Below, piece after piece: positions 47,619 through 55,922 of a stretch of DNA of 64,000 bases. Positions within the stretch are counted from its first letter, which is position 1. Each line of letters opens with the position of its first letter. The DNA is from Nonlabens tegetincola (GTDB taxonomy: Bacteria; Bacteroidota; Bacteroidia; Flavobacteriales; Flavobacteriaceae), in NCBI RefSeq assembly GCF_002954355.1, contig NZ_MQVV01000017.1:397700-461699 (forward strand), given 5' to 3'. The notes beneath the pieces are model-generated. The model was not told where the DNA came from. It searched no databases and saw nothing but the letters and a program-made list of their open reading frames with translations. The position numbers were made by a program, and so were the translations under genes.

Positions 47619-47753
47619 GCGTCTTTTAATTGAAGGACGTGATAAACCCTTTACGATTTATTTGATAATTGAATTGTTTGAAAAAGAAAAATTCAAAGGT
47701 TAACGTTTCGTATAATTCATAATTAATGGTTGGTGTTATTGTACGATAACTAG

Positions 47754-47782
47754 AAATCCCGAGCTTGCAGGCTCGGGATTTT
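47754..47782. terminator. Rho-independent terminator downstream of fabH
   Basis: The stem AAATCCCGAGC / GCTCGGGATTT has a short loop, 50 nt past the fabH stop on the minus strand. The rest of the 250-nt gap (47583-47832) shows no gene. Confidence 0.85.
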
Positions 47783-47832
47783 GTTTATATAAAGAATTCA
47801 AATAGAATAACTAATCAGCTTTTCTAAGATAA

Positions 47833-48840
47833 CTACCATTTAATCACTGCACTACCCCAAGTAAATCCACTTCCAAAGGCGGCAAGAACGACCGTATCTC
47901 CTTCTTTTACTTTACCTTCTTCCCACGCTTCACACAACGCTATTGGGATAGAGGCTGCAGTCGTATTTCCATAGCGCTGTATGTTGTTGTATACTTTGTC
48001 ATCAGATAATTGAAATTTCTTTTGAATAAACTGCGAGATACGCAAGTTAGCCTGATGTGGCACAAGCATGTCAATATCATTAACATCCAATCCATTAGTT
48101 TTCAATCCTTCCATTATCACTTCACTAAAACGGACTACTGCATTTTTAAATACAAACTGGCCATTCATATATGGGTAGTAAGGAATATCTTCCTGTGGAT
48201 TCTCCTCAATTATTTGAGGAACCCAATGGTTAGTAGAAGGACCTTTAAGAGAAAGTTCTAGCGCGTGTTTCCCTTCACTATGTAAATGTGTTGAAAGTAC
48301 TCCATGACCTTCTTGTTCTGATCGGGTAAGAACGGCGGCTCCTGCTCCATCACCAAAAATTACGGTTACACCGCGACCACGAGTAGAAAAATCTAATCCA
48401 CCGCTGTGATTTTCTGATCCTATTAAAAGTACATTTTTATACATACCTGTTTTAATAAATTGATCAGCTACAGAGATTCCATAAATAAAACCACTACATT
48501 GATTACGTATATCAAGGGCTGGACAAGTGTGAATTCCCATCATATCTTGTACTTGGACACCACATCCTGGAAAATAATAATCGGGAGATAGGGTTGCAAA
48601 AATGATTAAATCAATCTCATCCTTAGATATTCCAGCTCGATCAAGAGCAATTTCGGCAGCTTTCACTCCCATTACTGCAGTTGAATTACCATCGCCTTTT
48701 TTAATATGACGTCGTTCCTTAATACCTGTACGCTCTTGAATCCACGCATCATTTGTATCCATTAATTTAGAAAGATCATCATTAGTCACCACATTTTCAG
48801 GGACATACTTTCCCATTCCGGCTATTCTAGAAGTGTACAT
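47833..48840 (-). CDS. fabH: 3-oxoacyl-ACP synthase III
   Basis: 335 residues. This condensing enzyme starts fatty-acid synthesis by joining acetyl-CoA (or a branched acyl-CoA) with malonyl-ACP. Active-site residues are visible: Cys in DIRNQCSGFIYG (about 110-121), His in LVPHQANLRI (about 260-269) and Asn in RYGNTTAASIP (about 289-299). The N-terminus SRIAGMGKYVPENVVTNDDL is typical. No rpmF or plsX is adjacent, which differs from the common cluster; a second copy with those genes may exist elsewhere. Confidence 0.93.
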   Translation of the reverse strand: MYTSRIAGMGKYVPENVVTNDDLSKLMDTNDAWIQERTGIKERRHIKKGDGNSTAVMGVKAAEIALDRAGISKDEIDLIIFATLSPDYYFPGCGVQVQDMMGIHTCPALDIRNQCSGFIYGISVADQFIKTGMYKNVLLIGSENHSGGLDFSTRGRGVTVIFGDGAGAAVLTRSEQEGHGVLSTHLHSEGKHALELSLKGPSTNHWVPQIIEENPQEDIPYYPYMNGQFVFKNAVVRFSEVIMEGLKTNGLDVNDIDMLVPHQANLRISQFIQKKFQLSDDKVYNNIQRYGNTTAASIPIALCEAWEEGKVKEGDTVVLAAFGSGFTWGSAVIKW

Positions 48841-48916
48841 ATTTATTGTTTAAAAGCCTTGCAAGATAATAACCCACTACCCTATCTTGCTATGGTTTCC
48901 TTTAGTTTTTATATGC

Positions 48917-49522
48917 ATGCATAATAAGTTGTTTTCTAGTAATCTTCCCGAACTACCTGATGGTGAACTACATTATGTAGGTGATTATTACGCTTTCGCG
49001 AAAGCGGACACATTACAGCGTACAATTATTGAGGAAACGAAATGGCGCCAGAACAAAATAAAGTTGTTTGGAAAAGAGCACCTAGAACCTAGGCTTACTC
49101 AATTATATGGTGATCCAAAATTGAATTATGGATATTCGGGTATTGAATTTGAACCCTTACCCTGGACCAAAACGTTAGCCATGATTAAAAAAGATGTTGA
49201 ACAACTTGCTCAAACCGACTTCAATATTTGTTTGCTTAATTTATATAGAGATGGGAATGATTCTAACGGATGGCATGCAGACGATGAAAAAGCTCTAGGT
49301 GAAAATCCAACAATTGCATCAGTAAGTTTTGGTGAGGAACGATTTTTTCACCTGAAACATAACACGCTTAAGCAACACCGATATAAGTTTAAACTGGAGC
49401 ACGGCAGTGTGCTAATAATGAGCGGTGGCACGCAACATTTTTATAAACATCAAATCGCCAAAACTAAAAAGACTATAAAACAGCGATTGAACTTAACCTT
49501 TAGAAAGGTAATTAGCGATTAA
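48917..49522 (+). CDS. alkB: AlkB-type Fe(II)/2-oxoglutarate dioxygenase
   Basis: 201 residues from the ATG at 48917; an in-frame TTG ten codons upstream is less likely. The double-stranded beta-helix of AlkB is seen: NLYRDGNDSNGWHADDEKAL (about 112-131) holds the iron-binding HxD, GGTQHFYKH holds the distal His, and RLNLTFR the 2-oxoglutarate Arg. The enzyme oxidatively removes alkyl groups from DNA or RNA bases; the layout is closer to ALKBH2/3-like proteins than to long enterobacterial AlkB. The in-frame palindrome encodes AFAKA near residue 25. Confidence 0.9.
   Translation: MHNKLFSSNLPELPDGELHYVGDYYAFAKADTLQRTIIEETKWRQNKIKLFGKEHLEPRLTQLYGDPKLNYGYSGIEFEPLPWTKTLAMIKKDVEQLAQTDFNICLLNLYRDGNDSNGWHADDEKALGENPTIASVSFGEERFFHLKHNTLKQHRYKFKLEHGSVLIMSGGTQHFYKHQIAKTKKTIKQRLNLTFRKVISD
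48991..49006. repeat. Iterated palindrome copy 12 (intragenic)
   Basis: Perfect CGCTTTCGCGAAAGCG, preceded by TTA, in the alkB-like gene; it reads AFAKA. Confidence 0.9.
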
Positions 49523-49812
49523 CGCTTTGCTATTTTATTACCTGTAGATCGCTGTCTAGAACACTTGAATCTATCAATGCCTTCCATGCGTTGTGCTCTA
49601 TGTTTTGTAGAACGACCTTGAACACGCTCGCGCCACATTTTAAAACTACTAGGTTTCATTTGATTGCGCATGATTTTGATAACCTCGCCTTCAGAAACGC
49701 CGAATTGAGCCTCGATAGCATCAAATGGAGTGCGGTCTTCCCAGCCCATTTCTACTATACGATCTATAGCTCTTTCGTCTAAGTTTTTGATTATGTCTTT
49801 TGCTCTTGCCAT
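49519..49812 (-). CDS. TIGR03643/DUF2805 family small basic protein
   Basis: 97 residues. The N-terminal half contains DERAIDRIVEMGWEDRTPFDAIEAQFGVSEGEVIKIMR, a helix-turn-helix-like pattern (key core about 12-50), and the C-terminus is very basic (KHRAQRMEGIDRFKCSRQR). This fits the TIGR03643 family, found widely in marine bacteria with no known function; a nucleic-acid-binding role is plausible from charge only. It overlaps the alkB-like gene convergently by 4 nt. Confidence 0.82.
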   Translation of the reverse strand: MARAKDIIKNLDERAIDRIVEMGWEDRTPFDAIEAQFGVSEGEVIKIMRNQMKPSSFKMWRERVQGRSTKHRAQRMEGIDRFKCSRQRSTGNKIAKR

Positions 49813-49887
49813 AGTGATATAGTCGCTTCAATATTTATTCATTACATTGATAGTAGAAGATAATACTCATTTTTTTTACCTTTAAAT

Positions 49888-50544
49888 ATGCAAAATAAAA
49901 ATTTTATAGAGTACTTAATTATTGCTCTTAATCTAATCCCGTTTCTTTATTTAGGCTTTATTTACAGCGAACTACCAGAAGAAGTAGCCATGCATTTTAA
50001 TTCTAGCGGACAAGTGGATAGAATGGGAAGCAAACAGGAATTGTGGATACTTCCCATCCTTTTATGCGGCGTCATGTATTTTTTGTTTAAGTACCTACCC
50101 CAACTAGATCCTAAAAACAATAATTCTAGGATATGGCCTGGACTTAGATTAGGCCTTACAGTTTTTATGAGTGGCATTTGCATTATCATCATTTACGCTT
50201 GTTCACAAACAGATTCATCAACCTTCAGTAAGGAACTACCTAGATTAATCTTTACTGGTGTGGGATTATTATTTGTTTTATTGGGATTATATATGAGACA
50301 TATTAAACCTAATTATTTCATTGGAATACGCACGCCATGGACGCTAGAGAGTAATGATGTATGGAAAAAAACACATCTTTATGGTGGATACTGGTTTTTA
50401 ATAGCAGGGATCGTAATTGTAATTTCTAGTATACTATTCTCCATGCAAACAACGTTTATTATTGTCATGTCAACTACCATTGGCATAGCAATTGCAAGTT
50501 TTGCATACAGTTATTATTTATATCAAAAACCAGGTAAGAGCTAA
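49888..50544 (+). CDS. SdpI/DUF1648-family membrane protein
   Basis: 218 residues with six hydrophobic helices. The DUF1648 motif LPEEVAMHFNSSGQVDRMGSK (about 28-48; key phrase HFNSSGQVDR) follows the first helix, and the SdpI-type motif NYFIGIRTPWTLESNDVWKKTHLYGG (about 139-164; key phrase IGIRTPWTL) is clear. SdpI in Bacillus gives immunity to the SdpC toxin; most homologues, including this one, are of unknown role. Its stop overlaps the start of the alpha/beta hydrolase-like gene by one base, so both are translated together. Confidence 0.87.
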   Translation: MQNKNFIEYLIIALNLIPFLYLGFIYSELPEEVAMHFNSSGQVDRMGSKQELWILPILLCGVMYFLFKYLPQLDPKNNNSRIWPGLRLGLTVFMSGICIIIIYACSQTDSSTFSKELPRLIFTGVGLLFVLLGLYMRHIKPNYFIGIRTPWTLESNDVWKKTHLYGGYWFLIAGIVIVISSILFSMQTTFIIVMSTTIGIAIASFAYSYYLYQKPGKS

Positions 50545-51500
50545 TGAAGTATTTTCTAGTATTCACTTTATTTATTGTAACTATTTCTTTAAACGCACAA
50601 GACGTTTTCAGTAAAGGCCAATTGCAAAAGGAACAAATCGATCCTACTATCTATAATATTAATGATAATATTCAAGGTTCTCTGCTGGTTCCCGATACAT
50701 TGCAACCAGTACCGCTAGTGATTTTTATTGCAGGACAAGGCGCTGTTGATAGAGATGGAAATGAGCCTAGAACAAGAAGCAATCACTACAAACAATTAGC
50801 AGACAGTTTGTTATCTAAGGGTATTGCTAGTTATCGATATGATAAGCGTACTCTTACACTAATGAAAAATAGAAAACCTACGGATGAGGTTACTTTAAAC
50901 ACATTCATTACCGATGCGAGAGTTACCGTAAAAACGTTTAAAAAGGATGATAGATTCTCTAAGATTTATTTATTAGGACATGGCCAAGGGTCACTGATAG
51001 CTATGAGAGTTTATGACGAATCCATTTCTGGGGTAATTTCTATTGCAGGTCACGGCCAGTCTATCGATGATTTAATAGTAGATCAAATATCTAAAGAAAT
51101 CCCAGGTCTAGATAAGGTAGCAAGAGCAACCTTTGACAAAATAAAAAAGCAGGAAAAACCTGTTAAAAACATTGAACGAGATCTTTGGAATGTAGCAAAT
51201 CCTGGAATCCAACCTTTTATGAAAAGTTGGATGAAATATGACCCAACAAAACTGATAAAAAAAATAGAATGTCCGATTCTTTTATTAAACGGTGATAAGA
51301 ACAGACAGGTTTCTACCATGCAAACTGAACTGTTACATAAAGCATCACCTAGTTCTAAAAAGGTGATTATTACAGGCATGAATTATGTATTTAAAAAAGT
51401 TGGTGATGATGAAATTGTTGCAGCAAAAAGCTATGTGGAGCCCAACTTTCCTATTCACCCTGAACTAATTAATCAAGTACATACGTTTGTAACAGAATAG
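50544..51500 (+). CDS. Secreted alpha/beta hydrolase homologue lacking the catalytic triad
   Basis: 318 residues with a signal peptide (MKYFLVFTLFIVTISLNAQ). The fold is recognisable: VPLVIFIAGQGAVDRDGNEP (oxyanion side, about 56-75), the nucleophile elbow, and the C-terminal strands PILLLNGDKNRQV (about 244-256) and VIITGMNYVFK. The elbow reads LGHGQGS with Gly147 where family members have Ser, the acid position is Asn253 and the His position is Tyr281. All three triad residues thus appear lost, so it is probably not a hydrolase. It is co-translated with the SdpI-like gene. Periplasmic location expected. Confidence 0.82.
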   Translation: MKYFLVFTLFIVTISLNAQDVFSKGQLQKEQIDPTIYNINDNIQGSLLVPDTLQPVPLVIFIAGQGAVDRDGNEPRTRSNHYKQLADSLLSKGIASYRYDKRTLTLMKNRKPTDEVTLNTFITDARVTVKTFKKDDRFSKIYLLGHGQGSLIAMRVYDESISGVISIAGHGQSIDDLIVDQISKEIPGLDKVARATFDKIKKQEKPVKNIERDLWNVANPGIQPFMKSWMKYDPTKLIKKIECPILLLNGDKNRQVSTMQTELLHKASPSSKKVIITGMNYVFKKVGDDEIVAAKSYVEPNFPIHPELINQVHTFVTE

Positions 51501-51560
51501 TTACAAATTATTCTCGTTTCATTGTATTTTGCAGGCAACCTTTAAAACAAGCCTGTATCA

Positions 51561-52877
51561 ATGGATATTCCTAAAATTGAAAACCCAGCACCATTAATCA
51601 CCAATGACGCAATAGTCTTTGGACTTTTAATGATTTGTCTTGCTATTGTGTTTTATGCCTCGTCAAGAGAAGACGGATTTTGGAAAAAATTCTTTACTTA
51701 TGTTCCTGCCTTACTCATGTGCTATTTATTACCTAGTTTTTTGAGCACAACTGGAATTATATCTGGTGAATCGTGGCAAATTATTGAAAATGGAAAGCTA
51801 GTTGAAAAGGAGTCTAACCTTTACTACATGGCCAGTCGTTACTTACTTCCAGCAGCACTTGTTCTTATGACCCTTTCCATTGATCTTAAAGCCGTTTTTA
51901 ATTTAGGTTCAAAAGCACTACTTATGTTTTTGACTGGTACCGCTGGAATTATTATTGGAGGACCACTAGCAGTACTATTAATAGGTTCTTTTGTACCAGA
52001 GGCTATAGGTGGTGAAGGCACAGACGCTGTATGGCGAGGACTAGCTACACTAGCTGGAAGCTGGATAGGTGGTGGAGCAAATCAAACTGCCATGTTAGAA
52101 GTATATGAATATAGCCAAGATAAATATGGCGGTATGGTAATCGTAGACATTGTTGTAGCAAATTTATGGATGGCAATTTTGCTTTTCGGTATCGGTAAAA
52201 GTCAACTGTTCGATAAATGGACCAAAGCTGATAATACAGCCATAGAAGAACTCAAACAAAAAGTTAGCGATTATACTACTGCTGTAAAGCGAGAAGCTAC
52301 AGTTACAGATATTTTTGTAATGTCTGGAATCGGTTTTGGCGCTGTGGCAGTATCACACTTACTTTCAGAGTTTCTGTCTTCAACTTTTCAAGCAAATGAA
52401 TCGATAGCTGGTAACATTTATTTGTCCTTTTTGACTAGTGGTTTTTTCTGGATTATTGCTATAGCTACTTTGATTGGAATCTTACTTTCTTTTACTCCAG
52501 CTAAACGTTATGAAGGCACAGGAGCAAGTAGAATAGGCGGTATATTCATTTACATACTAGTAGCCACGATAGGTATGAAAATGGACTTAACTAAAATAAT
52601 GGATAATCCATTCTTAATTCTAATCGGCCTGGTGTGGATGTTTTTCCATGCGATGTTATTAATAATCGTGGCCAAACTTATTAAAGCTCCTTACTTTTTC
52701 CTAGCTGTGGGAAGTCAAGCAAATGTAGGTGGTGCAGCCAGCGCTCCAGTTGTAGCTGCCGAGTTTCACCCATCCTTAACCAGCGTGGGCGTTCTACTTG
52801 CTGTATTTGGATATGTAGTAGGAACTCTAGGAGCTATTGCCTGCACAATTCTTATGCAACTGGCAGCAACAGCCTAG
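51561..52877 (+). CDS. DUF819 family membrane transporter-like protein
   Basis: 438 residues with about twelve hydrophobic segments. Features match DUF819 (YjcL-like): LLPSFLSTTGII, LVLMTLSIDLKAVFNLGSKALLMFLTGTAGIIIGGPLA (about 96-133; key phrase SIDLKAVF), LAGSWIGGGANQTAM (about 168-182), ATIGMKMDLTKI and GSQANVGGAASAPVVAAEFHPSLTSVGVLLAV. The repeated halves suggest a transporter with inverted topology. The substrate is not known. It is a single gene in this window. Confidence 0.88.
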   Translation: MDIPKIENPAPLITNDAIVFGLLMICLAIVFYASSREDGFWKKFFTYVPALLMCYLLPSFLSTTGIISGESWQIIENGKLVEKESNLYYMASRYLLPAALVLMTLSIDLKAVFNLGSKALLMFLTGTAGIIIGGPLAVLLIGSFVPEAIGGEGTDAVWRGLATLAGSWIGGGANQTAMLEVYEYSQDKYGGMVIVDIVVANLWMAILLFGIGKSQLFDKWTKADNTAIEELKQKVSDYTTAVKREATVTDIFVMSGIGFGAVAVSHLLSEFLSSTFQANESIAGNIYLSFLTSGFFWIIAIATLIGILLSFTPAKRYEGTGASRIGGIFIYILVATIGMKMDLTKIMDNPFLILIGLVWMFFHAMLLIIVAKLIKAPYFFLAVGSQANVGGAASAPVVAAEFHPSLTSVGVLLAVFGYVVGTLGAIACTILMQLAATA

Positions 52878-52922
52878 TATTTTACAAGGATATAATGCAT
52901 ATTTGCACCTCAAATTTTTGAA

Positions 52923-53630
52923 ATGAAAAATCTCATCATCTTAATTCTTTTATTGGCTGGAATCACGGCTTGTTCTGATTCAAAAGGCACTCTTACCGTT
53001 AATGGAAATATTAAGGGGCTAAAACAAGGAACCGTATATCTTCAAAAATTAGTAGATACAACCATCGTCAACGTTGATAGTATAAAAATAGATGGTGAGC
53101 CTGTATTTAAATTAACGACTCAACTAGAAAATCCAGAAATTTTATATCTATATCTAGATATTAAAGATGGCGTTAAATATGATGACCGTATACAATTTTT
53201 TGCCGAGGATACGATTATCAAAATAGAAACTGACCTAGAGAAGTTTGAAGATAATGCTCAAATCACTGGTTCAAAGAATCAAGATATTTTAAATATTTAT
53301 GAGACGAACAAAAAGCCTTTAAACCAGGTCTATACTAAGTTAGTACAACGCAGTATGCAATTGAATGCAATGGAAGACGTTTCTCAGGAAAAAATTGATT
53401 CACTTACAACTGCTTACGATAAATACCTGCGTAAAAAAGTCCTATATGCGATTAACTATGCTCAATTGCACAAAGATTACGAAGTATCTCCATATATCCT
53501 TGTAAAAGATGCTTTTGATGCAAAGGCAGAACTACTGGATAGCGCTTATCAAATGATGCCAAAAAAAATTCAGACAAGTCGTTATGGAAAACAACTGTCT
53601 GAATTAATTAAAACTAATAAAGAATTATAG
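52923..53630 (+). CDS. DUF4369 lipoprotein
   Basis: 235 residues. The lipobox is LAGITAC (Cys17). The DUF4369 domain follows: LTVNGNIKGLKQGTVYLQKLVD (about 24-45; key phrase VNGNIKGL), FFAEDTIIKIETD. The C-terminal half is helical and charged. In Bacteroidota this domain often precedes a thioredoxin-like domain, but none is present here. It is probably an envelope lipoprotein of unknown role. The last 6 nt overlap the convergent small gene. Confidence 0.85.
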   Translation: MKNLIILILLLAGITACSDSKGTLTVNGNIKGLKQGTVYLQKLVDTTIVNVDSIKIDGEPVFKLTTQLENPEILYLYLDIKDGVKYDDRIQFFAEDTIIKIETDLEKFEDNAQITGSKNQDILNIYETNKKPLNQVYTKLVQRSMQLNAMEDVSQEKIDSLTTAYDKYLRKKVLYAINYAQLHKDYEVSPYILVKDAFDAKAELLDSAYQMMPKKIQTSRYGKQLSELIKTNKEL

Positions 53631-53891
53631 AGCGTTTATACGATCAGCTAATTGGTTAGCTTCGTTTTGTAAATCAACTCTTACTTGTTTTAAATGACTT
53701 GCTCTATTTTCTACGCTGCGGTCGTTAACACGTGCGATAAGAGCGTCAAAAGTTTTTATACTATCGTCTATAATTTCTTCAGATTTTTTATGATCAGATT
53801 CTGGATGCGCTCCTTGATGGATAATTGCCGCATCAATGATATCGCCTAGTACATAGTTGATATCTTGCTTTAAGTGTCTTATGCTTGCCAT
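53625..53891 (-). CDS. Conserved small helical protein, 88 residues
   Basis: All-helical, charged protein (SIRHLKQDINYVLGDIIDAA; HHQ-like core replaced by IIHQGAHPESDHKKSEEIID; LIARVNDRSVENRASHLKQV). There is no signal peptide or membrane segment. I recognise similar small proteins in Flavobacteriaceae but no function. A CAAAAATA (TATTTTTG on the coding strand) lies 16 nt upstream of the ATG and may be its -7 element. Confidence 0.7.
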   Translation of the reverse strand: MASIRHLKQDINYVLGDIIDAAIIHQGAHPESDHKKSEEIIDDSIKTFDALIARVNDRSVENRASHLKQVRVDLQNEANQLADRINAL

Positions 53892-53930
53892 AATTGTGAA
53901 TTTATGGCAAAAATAACCTATTTATTAATC

Positions 53931-54908
53931 TTATGATATAGAAACCTGTAGCACTTTTGCACCTGCGGTTGAATGCAAATCAACAGCTACTAGGCTCGCT
54001 GGCAATAAAACGGTTTCTACTGGTTTTAAGGTTACATTTTCATCATCTACCTCAATATCGATAATTGTATTACCTACATTCATAAGCACTACAAAAGATT
54101 CGAGCTGTGCTGGGTTTATCTGGTAGTGATCATCAAAACTCACATAGTCTGTTTTAAAGTATCTATTTATCGCAAGATTTTGACTACCAGTTTTTAAGGG
54201 ATCATAATTAATATGGTGACCTTTAACTCTGTTATAGTCAGCAACATCAATGGTATCCTGAATATGTAATTCTCTGGTATTACCTTCATCATCCTTGCGG
54301 TCAAAATCATAGACCCGATAGGTAACATCACTACTTTGTTGAATTTCAGCAAGGGTTATTCCACCACCTATAGCATGAATTAATCCAGGCTTGATAAAGA
54401 ATGCATCGCCTGTTTTAACTTGCTGTTTATTTAATAAATCTAATAAGGATTTTTCTTGTATCGCTTTCGCGAAAGCGCCCTTATCACAATCCTCATTAAA
54501 ACCCATAATTAATCGGGCACCTTCATCGGCATGCATGATATACCACATCTCAGTTTTACCAAAACTATTATGTTTCTTTTGCGCTACACTATCATCAGGA
54601 TGCACTTGTATGGACAAATCTTGTGCTGCGTCTATATATTTTATAAGCAAAGGAAACTGATTTCCAAATCTGTTTACACTAGTAGCTCCTAACAGTTGTA
54701 AGGGATATTGTTCAATCAATTCAGTGAGCGATTGCCCCTTATAATCACCATTCGTAATAATAGATTCATCATCGGGCACAACACTAATTTCCCAACTTTC
54801 TCCTAATTGGTTAATCGGTGGATTGATTTTTTTGAGTGTATTTAATTGATCTCCACCCCAAATTTTGGACTTAAAAATAGGTTTAAACTGTAGCGGATAT
54901 AGTTTCAT
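53931..54908 (-). CDS. manA: Mannose-6-phosphate isomerase, class I
   Basis: 325 residues, a zinc cupin enzyme that interconverts mannose-6-phosphate and fructose-6-phosphate. Visible features are KSKIWGGDQL (about 14-23), LLIKYIDAAQDLSIQVHPDD (about 88-107) with the zinc-binding Gln/His, KTEMWYIMHADEGA with zinc-binding Glu, and FIKPGLIHAIGGG (about 171-183) with zinc His. It feeds mannose-derived sugars into surface polysaccharides. It overlaps the PTPS-like gene by one base. A palindrome in frame encodes AFAKA. Confidence 0.92.
   Translation of the reverse strand: MKLYPLQFKPIFKSKIWGGDQLNTLKKINPPINQLGESWEISVVPDDESIITNGDYKGQSLTELIEQYPLQLLGATSVNRFGNQFPLLIKYIDAAQDLSIQVHPDDSVAQKKHNSFGKTEMWYIMHADEGARLIMGFNEDCDKGAFAKAIQEKSLLDLLNKQQVKTGDAFFIKPGLIHAIGGGITLAEIQQSSDVTYRVYDFDRKDDEGNTRELHIQDTIDVADYNRVKGHHINYDPLKTGSQNLAINRYFKTDYVSFDDHYQINPAQLESFVVLMNVGNTIIDIEVDDENVTLKPVETVLLPASLVAVDLHSTAGAKVLQVSIS
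54472..54487. repeat. Iterated palindrome copy 13 (intragenic)
   Basis: Perfect CGCTTTCGCGAAAGCG in manA; it reads AFAKA on the minus strand. Confidence 0.9.
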
Positions 54909-55318
54909 TAATCACCTGAATATACAACAAAGTTACGAGGTGTCTCGTATAATTTAATACTCAAATCGTATTTAGGATCTAATTTAGGTTTTATTTTTTG
55001 ATAAATGACATAGGCAATATGTTCTGCCGTAGGAATTAAGGTTTTAAATTCAGGAACTTCTTCATTGAGATTTTTGTGGTCAAATGCATCTTCTACTTGT
55101 TCTTTGATGATATCTTTAAGTATTTTCAAATCAATCAAATAACCAGTTTCTGGATCAACTTCACCTGTCACACCTACTTCTAATTCGTAATTGTGACCGT
55201 GAAAATGGGGATTGCTACATTTCCCAAATATTGATTCGTTTTGTTCACTAGACCAATCTGGTCTAAACAGTCTATGTGCTGCATTAAAATGCGCTTTACG
55301 ATATGCTGTTAATCTCAT
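54908..55318 (-). CDS. 6-pyruvoyl-tetrahydropterin synthase / QueD family protein
   Basis: 136 residues, the normal size for the family. Zinc-binding His residues are in KAHFNAAHRL (about 8-17) and NPHFHGHNYELEV (about 36-48); the catalytic Cys is just before (GKCSNPH), and the substrate Glu is in LYETPRNFVVY near the end. It acts on dihydroneopterin triphosphate made by FolE, giving either carboxytetrahydropterin (queuosine route) or pyruvoyl-tetrahydropterin; sequence alone does not decide. It overlaps idi by 4 nt and manA by 1 nt, a tight three-gene operon. Confidence 0.9.
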   Translation of the reverse strand: MRLTAYRKAHFNAAHRLFRPDWSSEQNESIFGKCSNPHFHGHNYELEVGVTGEVDPETGYLIDLKILKDIIKEQVEDAFDHKNLNEEVPEFKTLIPTAEHIAYVIYQKIKPKLDPKYDLSIKLYETPRNFVVYSGD

Positions 55319-55824
55319 GAGATGAATTTGTAATATTTATCAAAAATAATTTTGAACCAAGCTGTATACTCATGTGGATTTTCATCCATATGAGTTTTAA
55401 TTTCTTGAGCTGTCATCCATTTATAAGCTGCCACTTCATCTGGATTAATTACAGGCTCGTTATTGTAGTAACCTATCATCACGTGATCTAATTCGTGTTC
55501 TGTAAGGCCATTATCAAACGGAGCTATATATATGAAATTGAAAAGCTCTTTAAGCTCTGTAGAAAATCCCATTTCCTCTTGTAATCTTCTTTTACCTGCC
55601 TCAATATTAGTCTCACCATCTCGTTGATGACTACAACATGTGTTAGTCCATAAGCCTGGTGAATGATACTTGTGTAATGCTCGTTGCTGCAACATAATTT
55701 GTTGCTTATCATTTACCACAAATACGGAAAACGCACGATGCAATAATGCTTTTTCATGGGCCTCAATTTTTTCCATAAGGCCTACTTTTTCATCGTTTTC
55801 ATTTACCAGTATGACTTGCTCCAT
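55315..55824 (-). CDS. idi: Isopentenyl-diphosphate delta-isomerase, type I
   Basis: 169 residues, Nudix-fold enzyme converting isopentenyl diphosphate to dimethylallyl diphosphate in isoprenoid synthesis. The catalytic Cys is in LWTNTCCSHQRDGE (about 63-76), the Nudix-like helix is EAGKRRLQEEMGF, and the catalytic Glu is in LTEHELDHVMIGYY (about 111-124). Zinc His residues are also present (HRAFSVFV, HSPGLW). It is first in the idi-PTPS-manA operon; a TAAATTTG element (55841-55848) may be the promoter. Confidence 0.95.
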   Translation of the reverse strand: MEQVILVNENDEKVGLMEKIEAHEKALLHRAFSVFVVNDKQQIMLQQRALHKYHSPGLWTNTCCSHQRDGETNIEAGKRRLQEEMGFSTELKELFNFIYIAPFDNGLTEHELDHVMIGYYNNEPVINPDEVAAYKWMTAQEIKTHMDENPHEYTAWFKIIFDKYYKFIS

Positions 55825-55840
55825 TTATAAAATTTTGTTT

Positions 55841-55848
55841 CAAATTTA
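55841..55848 (-). promoter_or_regulatory. Putative -7 element (TAAATTTG) for the idi operon
   Basis: TAnnTTTG match on the minus strand, 16 nt before the idi ATG. A TTG on the minus strand (55864-55866) lies 15 nt further upstream, slightly short of the usual spacing. Confidence 0.45.
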
Positions 55849-55922
55849 CAAAAGAAGTTTAATCAACCTCTTAGTAATTTGTTAAGAGAATTGATGATAA
55901 ATCACTGATTGAATATCCCGAT

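Noticed and set aside
47833..48840. fabH as part of an rpmF-plsX-fabH cluster
   Set aside because: No rpmF or plsX frame is present on either side.
48887..48916. TTG start for the alkB-like gene
   Set aside because: It adds a hydrophobic stretch not expected for AlkB; the ATG at 48917 is a better start.
52923..53630. Thioredoxin-like disulphide reductase following DUF4369
   Set aside because: No CxxC motif or thioredoxin fold region is present after the DUF4369 domain.
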